Shown in pieces: positions 28,922 through 39,807 of a stretch of 64,000 nucleotides of DNA. The position numbers were made by a program, and so were the translations under genes. The stretch is taken from NCBI GenBank assembly GCA_029580855.1, contig JAKPQH010000205.1, forward strand, positions 78,433 to 142,432, given 5' to 3'. Position 1 is the first letter of the stretch. The number at the start of each line of letters is the position of its first letter. Under the pieces are notes generated by a model. That model saw only the letters and a program-made list of their open reading frames with translations. It was not told where the DNA came from and ran no database searches. Source of the DNA: a bacterium (lineage in GTDB: Bacteria; Methylomirabilota; Methylomirabilia; Methylomirabilales; 2-02-FULL-66-22).

Positions 28922-30475
28922 TCAGTTCAGTCGGGCTCCCGCACCGCGCGGGGTCGGCGCGGGTCCCCGGACCAGCGCCGCCACGGTCCGGCGCGTGGGA
29001 ACGAGATAGCGCCGGGCCACGTCGCGCACCTCCTCGGCCGTCACGGCGGCGAGTTTCTCCTGATCCGAGAACGGGGAGCGCCAGTCTCCCGTGAGGGCCC
29101 AGGCGTTCCCCAGCCGGGACGCCAGGCCGGCGTTGGACGCCAGATGTTCCACCGCCTCGACCTCCGTTTGGTTTCGGACCTTGAGCATCTCCCGCGCATG
29201 GACGACGTCCGACTTCAGCGCCGCGATCTCGGTCTCGATGGCGGCTTCGATTTCTTCCAGGGTATGCGGAGCCCGCGGCGTGGCCTGGACCACGAAGAGT
29301 CCTGCGTACTGCAGAAACCAAGGGCCGGCGGAGATCCCGCTCGCCAACCGCTCCTCCTCCACCAGGCGCTTGTAGAGGCGCGACGACCGGCCGTCACCCA
29401 GGAGCGCGCCCAGGACCGCGAGGGGATAGGAATCCGGATGGCCGAGCGGCGGCGCCTGGTACAGCATGAGCATCTGCGGCTCCGCGGGAAACTCGACGCG
29501 GATACGGCGTTCGCCGGGCTGGGGCGGCTCCTCCAGGATCGGTGCGGGCGGAATCGCTTGGGGCGCGAGATCGCCGAAGTACCGCTCCGCCAGGCGGACC
29601 ACTTCCGCCGGGTCCAGGTCGCCCACCAGCACCGCCAGCGCGTTGTTGGGCGCGTAATGCGTCCTGAAGTACGCCTGGGCCTGTGGGCGGCTGAGATTTT
29701 TCAGGTCGCCTGGCCAACCCAGGATCGGATGCCGGTAGGGGAGCGCCGTGAAGGCCGTACCGACGGCGGCTTCCATCAATCGGCCGTAAGGGTTGGTGTC
29801 CACCCGCTGTCGTCGCTCTTCCTGGACGACGTCTCGTTCGGTGTAAAACTCCCGAAACACCGGGTCGCGCATGCGGTCCGATTCCAGGAGCGCCCAAAGC
29901 TCCAGCCGGTTCTTGGGGAGGCTGACGAAATACTGTGTCCCGTCCCGGGAGGTGGAGGCGTTCAGGTTCATTGCGCCGTTTCGACGATAGATATCCCAGA
30001 GCTCGTTTCGGATGACGAAGCGCTTCGCCTGCCGCTCCAGGCTCGCCAGTTCCTTCTCGAGCGCCGCGGCCCGATCAGGATCGGGGAGGACCCCGCTCAC
30101 CCGCATCTTCCGTCGTTCCGTCTCCAACAGCACGTGGAGCGCATCGATCCGCTCCAGCAAGGGCTGCTCTCGAACGGGGTCGGTCGAGCCGAACCGGGTC
30201 GTTCCTTTGAACATCATGTGCTCGAGCAGATGCGCCAGACCGGTTTGCCCCGGCGCCTCGTTCACGCTGCCGACCTTGAAGCGGAGAAAAGCGGCAAACG
30301 TGGGCGATTCGCGCCGCTCGACGATGAGGAAACGCATCCCGTTCTCGAGCGCGTACTCGGTCACCGGGAGCCGGAATCTTTCCGCGAGGACCGTCGTCGC
30401 TGCCGCGCATCCGGCCCAGAAGAGGAGGATCGAGATCGCAAAAAAGCCGGTGGATCGCTTCACTGTCGAACCCAT
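28922..30475 (-). CDS. M16-family zinc metallopeptidase
   Basis: GQTGLAHLLEHMMFKGTTRFG (HxxEH), signal peptide at N-terminus. Confidence 0.92.
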   Translation of the reverse strand: MGSTVKRSTGFFAISILLFWAGCAAATTVLAERFRLPVTEYALENGMRFLIVERRESPTFAAFLRFKVGSVNEAPGQTGLAHLLEHMMFKGTTRFGSTDPVREQPLLERIDALHVLLETERRKMRVSGVLPDPDRAAALEKELASLERQAKRFVIRNELWDIYRRNGAMNLNASTSRDGTQYFVSLPKNRLELWALLESDRMRDPVFREFYTERDVVQEERRQRVDTNPYGRLMEAAVGTAFTALPYRHPILGWPGDLKNLSRPQAQAYFRTHYAPNNALAVLVGDLDPAEVVRLAERYFGDLAPQAIPPAPILEEPPQPGERRIRVEFPAEPQMLMLYQAPPLGHPDSYPLAVLGALLGDGRSSRLYKRLVEEERLASGISAGPWFLQYAGLFVVQATPRAPHTLEEIEAAIETEIAALKSDVVHAREMLKVRNQTEVEAVEHLASNAGLASRLGNAWALTGDWRSPFSDQEKLAAVTAEEVRDVARRYLVPTRRTVAALVRGPAPTPRGAGARLN

Positions 30476-30898
30476 ATTTCCGACCGTGGGAGACGTGTCG
30501 GGTAATGTAACACGGTAAGCGTCTGGAATAGAAGAGGGCAAAGATGGGAAAGGATACACGGGCAAAACGGCCCGCCGAAAAAGCGGACGAGGTTCGGGAT
30601 TCCGGGGGTCTCGCGTCCATCCGGTTGACCCGATCGGACGATGCCCTGTCTTGCAATAGACGCTTGCGGCTTTTGCCACAAGATCCCGTGTGCGTTGGGA
30701 CACTCTCGTTTGCCGAAGGGCATTTGTCCGACTTTCTCTGATCAACATGACAAACGGCCAAACTCAAAACTCATTGAAAAATAAGGCATCGAGAACTCGG
30801 GTGGCCGCGGAGTGTCGTCGAGGTGACGGTGGCACCATGATTGCTCTTTCGCGTTAGCGGCGACGCGAGATGCGCCGGCAGTCGGTCGGAGGAGCGGG

Positions 30899-31405
30899 AT
30901 GGGCAAGGCTGCCCCCAAGAGCGAAAGCGACATCATCCTCATGGCGATCGCCAAAGAGAAAGAGACCTGCGCTCACCTCGCCGCCGCCGCGCGGATGTCC
31001 ACATCCCCGAAGGCCAAACGACTGTACAACCAGCTGGCTCTGGACGAACTCAAACATCTCCTGAGTCTCGTGAGTCTTCTGGACGGCTTGGCCGACGACT
31101 GCCTCGCCAATCTGGATCTGACCTTCCCCGCCGTGCAGTTCCCGGATCCGCTCCCCCAGAGCGAAGACCACCTGCTCCAATCCGCCCTGGCGGAGGAGCG
31201 ACAATCGCAGCAGCTCTTCACGAATCTGGTCGAGGTGGCGGAGCGGGAGGAGATTCTCGCCGTCCTGGAAATACTGCGGGCCGAGGAAGAAGATCATCTT
31301 GCGCGTCTGCGCTCCCTGCTGTACGGGCTGGAGGCGGATCGTCCGGTGGTGGCCAAGTGGCTGCGATCCATCCGTCGCCTGGTTCCCACGGGCCAACTGC
31401 ACTGA
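30899..31405 (+). CDS. Ferritin-like/rubrerythrin-fold protein
   Basis: AIAKEKETCAHLAAAARM...LALDELKHLLSLV...ALAEERQSQQLFTNLVEVAEREEILAVLEILRAEEEDHLARL repeating ExxH-type helices. Confidence 0.65.
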   Translation: MGKAAPKSESDIILMAIAKEKETCAHLAAAARMSTSPKAKRLYNQLALDELKHLLSLVSLLDGLADDCLANLDLTFPAVQFPDPLPQSEDHLLQSALAEERQSQQLFTNLVEVAEREEILAVLEILRAEEEDHLARLRSLLYGLEADRPVVAKWLRSIRRLVPTGQLH

Positions 31406-31524
31406 CCGGCGGGCAGATTCCCCGCCGGCGCCTCCGGAGCGCCGGCCGGCGCGGCTTGACAACGCGGGGTCCGGTGGCCCCATTTGAACGTGTCCTCGTT
31501 ACGGCGAGGCAAGGAGGAGGGACG

Positions 31525-31782
31525 ATGGTGCCTGAGGTCGAGGTGTGGTCTCCCGAACAGGAACTGCGGCTTCTGGAGGAGTTGGCGGAGACGGAAGCCG
31601 ACGCCTTTGACTTTGACTTGGGGCTGCCTGTTCCGGTCGCGGCCGCGGAGCCGGAGCAGACGTGGGTGGCCTACTGGCAATTACCGCCGAACGGGCTCCG
31701 CGGCAAGCCGCGGGCCGGCTCGCGTCCGGTTCGCGGCCGCTGGCGCCGCCGCCCGCAACTGCCGGACCAGGGCGCGTTCTAG
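31525..31782 (+). CDS. Small hypothetical protein, acidic N-terminus and basic C-terminus
   Basis: AAGGAGGAGGG Shine-Dalgarno 6-8 nt before ATG; followed by intrinsic terminator. Confidence 0.5.
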   Translation: MVPEVEVWSPEQELRLLEELAETEADAFDFDLGLPVPVAAAEPEQTWVAYWQLPPNGLRGKPRAGSRPVRGRWRRRPQLPDQGAF

Positions 31783-31812
31783 ACACACGAGGGCCGGCCC
31801 CATGACTATCCG

Positions 31813-31840
31813 ACCCCGGCGGCAATGCCGCCGGGGTTTT
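31813..31840 (+). terminator. Intrinsic terminator
   Basis: ACCCCGGCGGC-AAT-GCCGCCGGGGT followed by TTT(GCTTT). Confidence 0.85.
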
Positions 31841-31948
31841 GCTTTGGGTGCGGCCGGCGGCGTTGACAGAACGCGCTTGCCCATGTAAATACCCATCGTC
31901 GGCAGGTCGGGGGCGAGGTGTTCTTCGCGGGTCGCGGAGCGTTTCTTG

Positions 31949-33133
31949 ATGACGGACTATGACGTGGTTGTCGTGGGTGCCGGCCCCGCGGGATCCACCG
32001 CGGCCCGTACGTTGGCCCAGGGCGGAGCGCGGGTGTGCCTGGTGGACAAGGCTCGCTTCCCTCGGCCAAAGCCCTGCGGCGGTGCGCTGTCCCCGCGGAC
32101 GCTTCGTCACCTCCCGTCCGGCTTTGAAAAACTCGTGCGGGCGCACGTCCGGCGCGCCGTGTTCACGTTCCGGTCGGGGAAGCCCTTCGAAGTTGTTTCG
32201 GCGACCCCCATGGGGTACATGGTGTGCCGGGACGAGTTCGATGCCTGGCTCAAGGCGCGCGCCGAGGAGGCCGGGGTCTTGGTCCGGGAAGGCATGTCTG
32301 TGCGCACCGTCGAAGACACGGGTGCGAGGATCACGGTGCGGGCGGGCGGCGAGGTGTTCTCGGCGTCCACCGTCATCGGAGCCGACGGCGCGAACAGCCT
32401 GGTGGCCGCACGGCTCCTTCCCGCCCGCCCGCCCGCCCGCTACATGGCGCTGGAGGCCGAGGTCCCCCAGGACGGCCACCCCCTGGACGAGACGGTCCTG
32501 GTCGATGTGGGGGCCTACCCCGGCGGATACGCCTGGGCCTTTCCGAAAGGGGATCGGGTCAACGTCGGGGTGATGGTGCAATACCCCGGGCGGAGGGGGC
32601 TCCGCGCGGCCTTCGCCGCGTTTGTCGCCCAACAACCCGCGCTGCCCGCGGTCGCGGCGAGGAGCCAAAGGGTCGCGCCGGTCGCGGCGCCGGGCTCGAA
32701 GCCTGTGCCGTGTTGCAGGCCCGCCGTGCTGCTGGTCGGCGATGCGGCCCACCTGGCCGATCCCTTCCTGGGGGAGGGAATCTATTACGCCGTGCGCAGC
32801 GGCCGGCTGGCGGCCAGCGCGGTGCTCCAGGGCGCCGGCGGAACGGAGACCGCGGTGCGGTACGCCAATTCCATCGAAGCGCAGGTCTGGCCCGACCTGA
32901 TCGCGGCCTCCCGGGTGGCCTCTCTGTTCCACCGGATGCCTCGCTGGTGGCACCATCTCTTGTCGTTGATGCCCGGTTCCCTCTCGGAAGTCGTCGGGGT
33001 CCTGGCAGGCGACCAGACCTACGCGGGGTTGCTGCGCCGGATCGTTGAGCGAGTCGATGCCCAGGCGGGGCGGTGGGTTCGGAGGCGGTTGGGCGGCCAG
33101 GGGAAGGGCGGGCCGGAGGTCGACGGGGCGTAG
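31949..33133 (+). CDS. Geranylgeranyl reductase-family FAD-dependent oxidoreductase
   Basis: [72 protein letters not shown]. Confidence 0.9.
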   Translation: MTDYDVVVVGAGPAGSTAARTLAQGGARVCLVDKARFPRPKPCGGALSPRTLRHLPSGFEKLVRAHVRRAVFTFRSGKPFEVVSATPMGYMVCRDEFDAWLKARAEEAGVLVREGMSVRTVEDTGARITVRAGGEVFSASTVIGADGANSLVAARLLPARPPARYMALEAEVPQDGHPLDETVLVDVGAYPGGYAWAFPKGDRVNVGVMVQYPGRRGLRAAFAAFVAQQPALPAVAARSQRVAPVAAPGSKPVPCCRPAVLLVGDAAHLADPFLGEGIYYAVRSGRLAASAVLQGAGGTETAVRYANSIEAQVWPDLIAASRVASLFHRMPRWWHHLLSLMPGSLSEVVGVLAGDQTYAGLLRRIVERVDAQAGRWVRRRLGGQGKGGPEVDGA

Positions 33134-33146
33134 GGGGTTCTGTGAC

Positions 33147-35702
33147 ATGGGGGACAGAGCGACGGCGCGTGCGACGCGCCGTCTGGACTTCGCCATCCAC
33201 GGGATGAGTTGCGCGTCGTGCGTGGGCACCGTCGAGCGCGCGCTGGCCGCGGTTCCCGGCGTGCACGAGGTAGCCGTGAATCTGGCCACCGAACGGGGAA
33301 GCGTCCGCTACGACCCCGACGTGGCCGACCCCGCCGCCGTGGTCCGGGCGGTGGCCGACGCCGGCTACGCGCCGGCGATCGAGAAGGTGGCGCTTCCCGT
33401 CGGTGGGATCTCGTGTGCGTCGTGCGTGGCCGCCATCGAGCAGGCGCTGCGGAAGACGCCGGGTGTCGTCTCGGCGACGGTGAATTTTGCCACCAACATC
33501 GCCACCGTGGAGTTCGCTCCCGCCAGCGCAACGCCGGCGGACCTTCGGCGCGCCGTGCGCGACGCGGGGTACGAGCCGCTGGACGCGGTCGACGGCGGCT
33601 CCGCCGCCGACCACGAGCGGGCGGCGCGCCAACGGGAGGTCGGCATCCTCAAGCGCAAGCTGGCGTCGGGCGCTCTCCTGACCGCGCCGGTCGTCCTGGG
33701 CAGCATGCACCACTGGTTCCCGTGGGCGCCGGCGTTCCTCCGCAGCTTCTGGGTCCAGCTTGCGCTCACCACGCCGGTGCAGTTCTGGGTGGGGGCGCAA
33801 TTCTATCGGGGCGCCTGGGCGGCCCTCAAACACAAGACCTCCGACATGAACACGCTCATCGCCGTGGGGACGTCGGCGGCTTACTTCTCCAGCCTGGCGA
33901 TGACTATCGCCCCGGACTTCTTCCGGGCTCGGGGGATCACGCCCGCGGCGCACTACGAGACGGCCGCGGTGATCGTCACCTTGATCCTGTTGGGCCGGTT
34001 CCTGGAGGCCGCCGCCCGCGGGCGGGCGTCGGAGGCGATGAAGCGGCTCATGGGGCTGCGGGCCAAGACCGCGCGCGTCGTACGGGACGGGACGGATATC
34101 GACGTTCCGGTGGACGAGGTGCGGATCGGAGATCTGGTGATCGTGCGGCCCGGCGAGAAGGTTCCGGTGGACGGCATCGTCCGCGAAGGCGCCTCGGCCG
34201 TGGACGAGTCCATGCTGACGGGGGAAAGCCTTCCGGTGGAAAAACGGCCGGGCGACCCCGTGGTAGGGGCGACGCTGAACAAGACCGGCGCGTTCCGCTT
34301 CGAGGCGACCAAGGTGGGGAAGGACACGGTCCTCGCGCAGATCGTCCGGATGGTGGAAGAGGCGCAGGGCTCCAAGGCTCCCATCCAGCGCCTGGCCGAT
34401 TACGTCGCCAGCATCTTCGTGCCCAGCGTGATCGGGGTCGCCGTGCTGACGTTTCTCGCCTGGTGGATCTTCGGACCCGAACCGGCGCCGCTCTACGCCC
34501 TGCTGAACTTCGTGGCGGTCCTGATCATCGCCTGTCCCTGTGCGCTCGGCCTGGCCACCCCGACGGCGATCATGGTGGGGACGGGGAAGGGGGCCGAGCT
34601 CGGCATCCTGATCCGCAGCGGCGAGAGCCTGGAGACGGCGCACCGGGTGCGCACCGTCGTCCTGGACAAGACGGGAACGCTGACCAAGGGGGAGCCCCAG
34701 GTCACGGATGTCGTGCCGAGCGCCGCGGCGGCAACGCTCCGAGCCGCGAGCCCCGCCCGCCAGGCAGACGGGCGCGAGCCGCGACGGCCGGGTCCAGGGT
34801 CGTCAGGGCTCGACGCGAACCCCGCGGAGATTCTGCAGCTGGCGGCGTCGCTGGAACAAGGGTCAGAGCATCCGGTGGGGGAGGCGATCGTCCGGCGGGC
34901 GAAGGCGGAAGGTCTGGCGCTCTCCGATGTCCAGGCGTTCCAGGCGGTTCCCGGGCGCGGGGTGCGCGGACGCGTGGGCGGTCGGGCCGTTCTCCTCGGG
35001 AACGCCCGGTTCCTGGCGGAGTCCGGCGTCGAGGCCGGAGAGCTGGCGGCCGCGGCGACCGCGATGGCCGCGGACGGGAAGACGCCCATGTTTGTTGCCG
35101 TGGACGGCGTGCCGGTGGGGTTGATCGCCGTCGCCGACACGCTGAAGGACAGCTCGGCGCGCGCGGTTCGCGCGCTGCGTCGTCTTGGAATCGCGGTGGT
35201 CATGCTCACGGGGGACAACGGGCGCACGGCGGCCGCCATCGCCAAGCAGGCGGGAATCGACCGCGTCCTGGCCGAGGTCTTGCCCGACCGGAAGGCGGAG
35301 GAGATCCGGCGCCTGCAAGCCGAAGGGGCGGCCGTGGCCATGGTGGGCGATGGGATCAATGACGCCCCGGCGCTGGCGCAGGCGGATGTGGGCATCGCCA
35401 TCGGCACGGGGACGGACGTGGCCATGGAGGCCTCGGACGTCACGCTGATCCGCGGCGATCTGACCGGGGTCGCCGTCGCCATCGAGCTCAGCCAGCGCAC
35501 GCTGCGGACGATCAAGCAGAACCTCTTCTGGGCGTTTGCCTACAATGTGCTGGGCATCCCAGTGGCGGCCGGCGTCCTCTACCCCGTGTTCGGGATACTG
35601 CTGGATCCCATGCTGGCGTCCGCGGCCATGGCGCTCTCCTCCGTTTCCGTGGTGAGCAATTCGCTGCGGCTGCGCCGCTTCCGCCCGCGGCTTGCCGCAT
35701 AG
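33147..35702 (+). CDS. copA: Copper-translocating P-type ATPase (two N-terminal HMA domains)
   Basis: GMSCASC and GISCASC HMA motifs; [49 protein letters not shown]. Confidence 0.93.
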   Translation: MGDRATARATRRLDFAIHGMSCASCVGTVERALAAVPGVHEVAVNLATERGSVRYDPDVADPAAVVRAVADAGYAPAIEKVALPVGGISCASCVAAIEQALRKTPGVVSATVNFATNIATVEFAPASATPADLRRAVRDAGYEPLDAVDGGSAADHERAARQREVGILKRKLASGALLTAPVVLGSMHHWFPWAPAFLRSFWVQLALTTPVQFWVGAQFYRGAWAALKHKTSDMNTLIAVGTSAAYFSSLAMTIAPDFFRARGITPAAHYETAAVIVTLILLGRFLEAAARGRASEAMKRLMGLRAKTARVVRDGTDIDVPVDEVRIGDLVIVRPGEKVPVDGIVREGASAVDESMLTGESLPVEKRPGDPVVGATLNKTGAFRFEATKVGKDTVLAQIVRMVEEAQGSKAPIQRLADYVASIFVPSVIGVAVLTFLAWWIFGPEPAPLYALLNFVAVLIIACPCALGLATPTAIMVGTGKGAELGILIRSGESLETAHRVRTVVLDKTGTLTKGEPQVTDVVPSAAAATLRAASPARQADGREPRRPGPGSSGLDANPAEILQLAASLEQGSEHPVGEAIVRRAKAEGLALSDVQAFQAVPGRGVRGRVGGRAVLLGNARFLAESGVEAGELAAAATAMAADGKTPMFVAVDGVPVGLIAVADTLKDSSARAVRALRRLGIAVVMLTGDNGRTAAAIAKQAGIDRVLAEVLPDRKAEEIRRLQAEGAAVAMVGDGINDAPALAQADVGIAIGTGTDVAMEASDVTLIRGDLTGVAVAIELSQRTLRTIKQNLFWAFAYNVLGIPVAAGVLYPVFGILLDPMLASAAMALSSVSVVSNSLRLRRFRPRLAA

Positions 35703-36079
35703 AGATCCCGCCGCCCGTCCCCTGTGGCCGCCGGGTCTCGCGCCCCCGCCCGGTCCGCCACCCGCAGGGTGGCTTGCCCCCGCGATAAAGGCGCGAGAGG
35801 GTCAGCGGAACCCCGCGGGCGGCCGCTTGGGTCTCCGCACCCGCGTCCAGCAGGCACCGACGATCGGTGCTCGGGGAGGACTCGCGCCGGGGGATCCCGC
35901 CCGCGATCCGGGCGAGCGCCGAGGCGATCCATGGGTCGCCCGTCGAACATGAATGAAGAGAAAGGTCTGGGGTCCGGCCGTGAGGCCGGCGATGACGAGG
36001 CGCAGCCCGGGGGATCGGATGCCGAACGCCGGGGATCTTCTGGGCCACCACCAGGGCGGCCGCCGCGGCGCGCAACCGG

Positions 36080-37114
36080 TCAGAGGTACGCTCGCAAGAG
36101 CTGGAGGTTGGCCGGGCTCTGGGCCAGGTCGCCGGTCTCCAAACGGCGCGTGACCGCGACGATGGCCTCGTTCATGGGCGTCGGCACCCCGACCTCCCGG
36201 CCCTTGCGCGTCACGTAGCCGTTCAGGTAATCCACCTCGGTGCGGCGTCCCTTGAGGATGTCCTGGAGGAGGGATGGGCGTCCGGCTCCCACGCTCGCGC
36301 TGCGCTCCACCCACAGGGCGCGCAGCCCGTCCAGGCCCACCCCGCGCGCCCCGTCGAGGTAGGCCTGCGCGGGGATTCCGCCCACCGGCTCCACCTGCAC
36401 CCCCAGCGCCCGGGCAACCGCCAGCGCCTCGCCCGCAATCCGGACGGTGAACCCGAAGACGTCGGGGTGTTCCCGCATCTCCGCGTTGTTCATTCCGGTG
36501 ATGCCCGCGAGGGCGTTCGCCATGCAGTTGACCGTGAGCTTGGCCCATCGCTCCCCCCACAGGTTGGTCGTGGCGTGGGTCGGGCCCGCGGGACCGAGAA
36601 GCGCGACCAGTTCCTGCAGTCGGGATGTCATCAGCCCATTCAACTCGCCCACGGCGAACGAGGGGCGCGCGGACGAACTGGTGCGGGTGACGTGGCCCGG
36701 CGCGTACAGGCCGGCGCCGACGGTGACGACGCAGCCGAGGGTACGCGTGTGCCCGACGATCGGGGCCAGCCGGTCTTCGTTGATGCCGTTCTGGGCCGAG
36801 ACCAGGACACCGGACGGCTTGAGGTGCGGCTCGATGAAGGTCGCCGCCCAGACGCTGTCGTAGGATTTCACGCACAGGAACACGGCGTCGTATTGCTCGC
36901 GGCGCATGCCGACTTCCCCCAGGTGCACGGCCTTCACCGTGACCGTGAAGGCCTCGTCCCGCGCGGTGACCTGGAGGCCGGCGCGCCGCATGGCGTCGAC
37001 ATGGGCGGGCCACGGGTCGATGAGCGTGATATCGCGGCCCGCGCGCGTGAGGTACGCGCCGATGGTGCTCCCGATGGCCCCTGCGCCGAGGACCGCCAGC
37101 GTTTCGAACGCCAC
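36080..37114 (-). CDS. 2-dehydropantoate 2-reductase family protein (ApbA/PanE)
   Basis: LAVLGAGAIGSTIGAYLTRAG; KSYDS; SAQNGINEDRL; GRPSLLQDILKGRRTEVDYLNGYVTRKG. Confidence 0.9.
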   Translation of the reverse strand: MAFETLAVLGAGAIGSTIGAYLTRAGRDITLIDPWPAHVDAMRRAGLQVTARDEAFTVTVKAVHLGEVGMRREQYDAVFLCVKSYDSVWAATFIEPHLKPSGVLVSAQNGINEDRLAPIVGHTRTLGCVVTVGAGLYAPGHVTRTSSSARPSFAVGELNGLMTSRLQELVALLGPAGPTHATTNLWGERWAKLTVNCMANALAGITGMNNAEMREHPDVFGFTVRIAGEALAVARALGVQVEPVGGIPAQAYLDGARGVGLDGLRALWVERSASVGAGRPSLLQDILKGRRTEVDYLNGYVTRKGREVGVPTPMNEAIVAVTRRLETGDLAQSPANLQLLRAYL

Positions 37115-37348
37115 CGTGTGCCTCCTCTCCGACCCCGGAGCGCCGCGGCCCCGCCGTGCCCTCCACGGATTTCCCTTTGCCGCGGCTGGCCTGCGCCGGC
37201 GAGGAGCATGTCGCAAGACGGGTGCCGTGTCAAGGGTGGACGTCGAACCCGCCGCCGGCGCCGGCCAGAGGTGACGGCGGTTGGATGCGCCACGAGGATG
37301 TGGTAGGCTGTAGCCGGACCGTCAGTCGTGAGAGAGGAGAATGCGGCC

Positions 37349-37876
37349 ATGAGTCGGCGCGTCACCTGCCCCAAGTGCCAAACCGACCACACGGTGGAGG
37401 CGTTGCACGACGCGGCCCGGCGCGTGGTGTGGTGTCGGAGCTGCCGTCATCCCTTCAAACTGGACGCGGACGCCGCGGCCGCCCCCTCGGCGGTGAAGAT
37501 CCTCTGGATCGACGACGACCGGCTCCTTTTGACCTTTGGCAAAGACGCCCTCGACCGCGTCGGGTACCAGACCCTCACCGCCGCCGACGGCGCTTCGGGT
37601 ATCGCAACGGCGCAACACGAGCGCCCGGATCTGATCATACTCGACGTACTGATGCCCAACATCGACGGGTACGAGATCTGTCGGCGAATGCGCGCCGACC
37701 CGGCGCTGAAAGACACGCCGATCCTTCTCCTGACCGCGCTGGAGGAACGCATGGTGGACCTGTGGGGGCGTGAGGCCGGGGCGACCTTCAGCATGAGCAA
37801 GCCCTCCCGCCCCGAGCACATCGTCAGCATCATCGAGTGGATGTTGTGCTCGAAGCTGGACCCGCCCGACGGCTGA
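37349..37876 (+). CDS. Zinc-ribbon plus receiver (REC) domain protein, paralog 1
   Basis: CPKC...CRSC ribbon; KILWIDDDRLLL, LIILDVLMPNIDGYE, SMSKPSRPEHI. Confidence 0.88.
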   Translation: MSRRVTCPKCQTDHTVEALHDAARRVVWCRSCRHPFKLDADAAAAPSAVKILWIDDDRLLLTFGKDALDRVGYQTLTAADGASGIATAQHERPDLIILDVLMPNIDGYEICRRMRADPALKDTPILLLTALEERMVDLWGREAGATFSMSKPSRPEHIVSIIEWMLCSKLDPPDG

Positions 37877-37892
37877 GGGGGCGCCGGTCGGT

Positions 37893-37908
37893 GGGTTCGG
37901 GCGAACCC
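37893..37908. terminator. Hairpin downstream of REC paralog 1, no T tract
   Basis: GGGTTCG-GG-CGAACCC. Confidence 0.35.
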
Positions 37909-38157
37909 CGACGGCCACCGCACCGTCACACCGGCCGGCGGGACCCCCGCTGACGCGGGAGACGGGCGGGTCTTTCGCGACGGACCGGAGCCCGCGGGTC
38001 AGCGCCGCTGCCCCAACGGATTGGCGTTGCCGTTGATGTCCGAGGACGATCCGTTGCCGCCGCTCCGCGACCGACCGTCACGCGCGACGGCACAAGCCGG
38101 TCCCAGCGGGCGCAGGGCGCCGGACCCGGCCGTGTGCCGGTTCTGGTGGAGATGATC

Positions 38158-38532
38158 ATGTCGACCGGAAATCCCTCGATGCCGGAGACCGATCCCGAGA
38201 TCACGGCGGTCTCCGACCGTCTCATGGTCCTGCTCGGCCAGGTGCTGGTCGAGGAGGGGGAGAAGGCTCGGACGGAGGGGGGCCGGATGCTCGCGTGGCA
38301 GTTCGGGGCGCTCGACGCCCTGATCAAGCACCTGGCCCACGCGCTCGCCGGATGCGTCACGATGCTGCGGGGGCAAAATCCAAGCCCAAAGGACTTCGTG
38401 GTCTTTCGCCGCCGCGTGTTCAAGCAGCTGCGACCGGCGGTCCAGGCGCTGATAAACGCCGAATTGTCGAAGGCGGCGACAAAACGCGATGTCCCGTGGC
38501 CGAGCGGGGACGAGCGGGCCGGACACGCCTGA
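38158..38532 (+). CDS. Hypothetical protein (about 124 aa)
   Basis: ORF with plausible helical sequence (DRLMVLLGQVLVEEGEKARTEGGRMLAWQFGALDALIKHLAHALAGCVTMLRG) between REC paralogs. Confidence 0.5.
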   Translation: MSTGNPSMPETDPEITAVSDRLMVLLGQVLVEEGEKARTEGGRMLAWQFGALDALIKHLAHALAGCVTMLRGQNPSPKDFVVFRRRVFKQLRPAVQALINAELSKAATKRDVPWPSGDERAGHA

Positions 38533-38749
38533 CGGCAAGACCATGCGTCGCGTCCAGCCGCACGGCGCGCGGCTGCGTGCGGGCCCTTTCCTCCGCCACC
38601 CCGGGCGTCTTTCGAACACCGGCAGCGCTGCGCGGCGGGCCCGCGCGGGCTCCCGTAACGCCCGAAGGGACCGGCCCTGCGCGGCGGGCCCATCGGCGGC
38701 CGCAAGGCGGCGGGATGCGACCGGTGTTGGCGGGCAGCCAATTCCAAGG

Positions 38750-39040
38750 TCACGTCGCGGGAGGCGTGACGGCACTCTCTTCCGGGTTGACAACGACGAA
38801 CGTGTAGCGCGAGGGGCCCGGGGCCGAGTTCCTCGGATGTCGCCGGTCCTCTCCTCGCTCCTCACAGGCACGCGACTGCGCCCATTGCCATCGCCCCCCG
38901 TGCCGCCTGTCCAGGACGATGTCGACACCGGCGATGCCCGTGAACAGCTGTCGCAGGTGCCGCCACAGGTCGGGTTGTTCCCGGGACACGACGATCAGGT
39001 AGCGCGGTCGGCGTGTCTCTGGCTTTCCCGCGGAAGACAT
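38750..39040 (-). CDS. Small uncharacterised protein with VLDRR...EERxxDRR motif
   Basis: RPRYLIVVSREQPDLWRHLRQLFTGIAGVDIVLDRRHGGRWQWAQSRACEERGEDRRHP; motif shared with nearby bactofilin. Confidence 0.6.
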   Translation of the reverse strand: MSSAGKPETRRPRYLIVVSREQPDLWRHLRQLFTGIAGVDIVLDRRHGGRWQWAQSRACEERGEDRRHPRNSAPGPSRYTFVVVNPEESAVTPPAT

Positions 39041-39438
39041 CCTCGCGCCGTGCCCGTGTGCTGAGCCCTCTGGCAACGCGAGAGGGATTCCCGCGGCTTC
39101 ATCGACCACCATCGCGTGCCTCCTGATCCGCCTGCCGTGTGTGTCGAGCCCCGACCCAACGGGGGCCTGTTCCGCGGGTCGGACAGTGTCGTCGGCGCGA
39201 TCGCGGTGTTCGGGTGATTGCGGACGGGATCCGGACGCGCCGTTCCCGCTTCAAAGGGGCCGCCTCCGCTCCAAAAAGCATACCGCGTGCCTGGGCGAGA
39301 AGGAACGGCGCGGAAGCGAACTTCAACTTCCCAACTATTCGCCGTTATTGTGCGATTCCCCCCGGTCCGGCTCCAACGGGCGCCCCGCGCTCGGCGGTGG
39401 GGTCCCCGGAAAACCGTAAGCTTTGTGGACATCCCGAA

Positions 39439-39510
39439 AACCGCCAAAGGCGGCAAGTACGCATCAGTGCGAGGTGCGGTTCGTTTGTCGGCCTGTAAAG
39501 CAATCCGACA
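39439..39510 (+). ncRNA. Candidate structured RNA with three consecutive hairpins and a competing pairing
   Basis: CCGCC-AAA-GGCGG (39441-39453), CGCA-TCAG-TGCG (39460-39471), TGTCGG...CCGACA (39486-39510); AACCGC (39439-39444) can instead pair GCGGTT (39476-39481). Confidence 0.3.
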
Positions 39511-39807
39511 CGATCCGGCGGAGAGAGGATGATATGCCGCCCCGCCTCCGTCCGCGCGAAATGGGGGTGATGCTCGATGACGGCCTTTGTGGTAGGATCT
39601 CGCGGCCGGTCGGCGGCCGGGTCCGCTCCGGCGCCGCGTGCGGACGGGCGCGGCGGATCACGGAACCGTTTTCAATCTTTGGAGGACACACCCCCCAAGG
39701 GGCGACACGCGCCGCGGGCGGGGAAGGCGGCGACGGGTTTTGCGGTGGTCGGGGGGACACACTCCAGAGCGGCCGTGACGACCGGCCGGACAAGAGGGGG
39801 AGCGCGC

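Noticed and set aside
35703-36079. Possible CDS between copA and the ApbA/PanE-like gene
   Set aside because: Candidate ORFs on both strands are low-complexity with no motif or good RBS; left unannotated.
39439-39481. c-di-GMP-I (GEMM) riboswitch call
   Set aside because: Only the first hairpin and an ACGCA resemble it; the AAAGCC and second-helix features are missing, so kept only as an unclassified RNA candidate.
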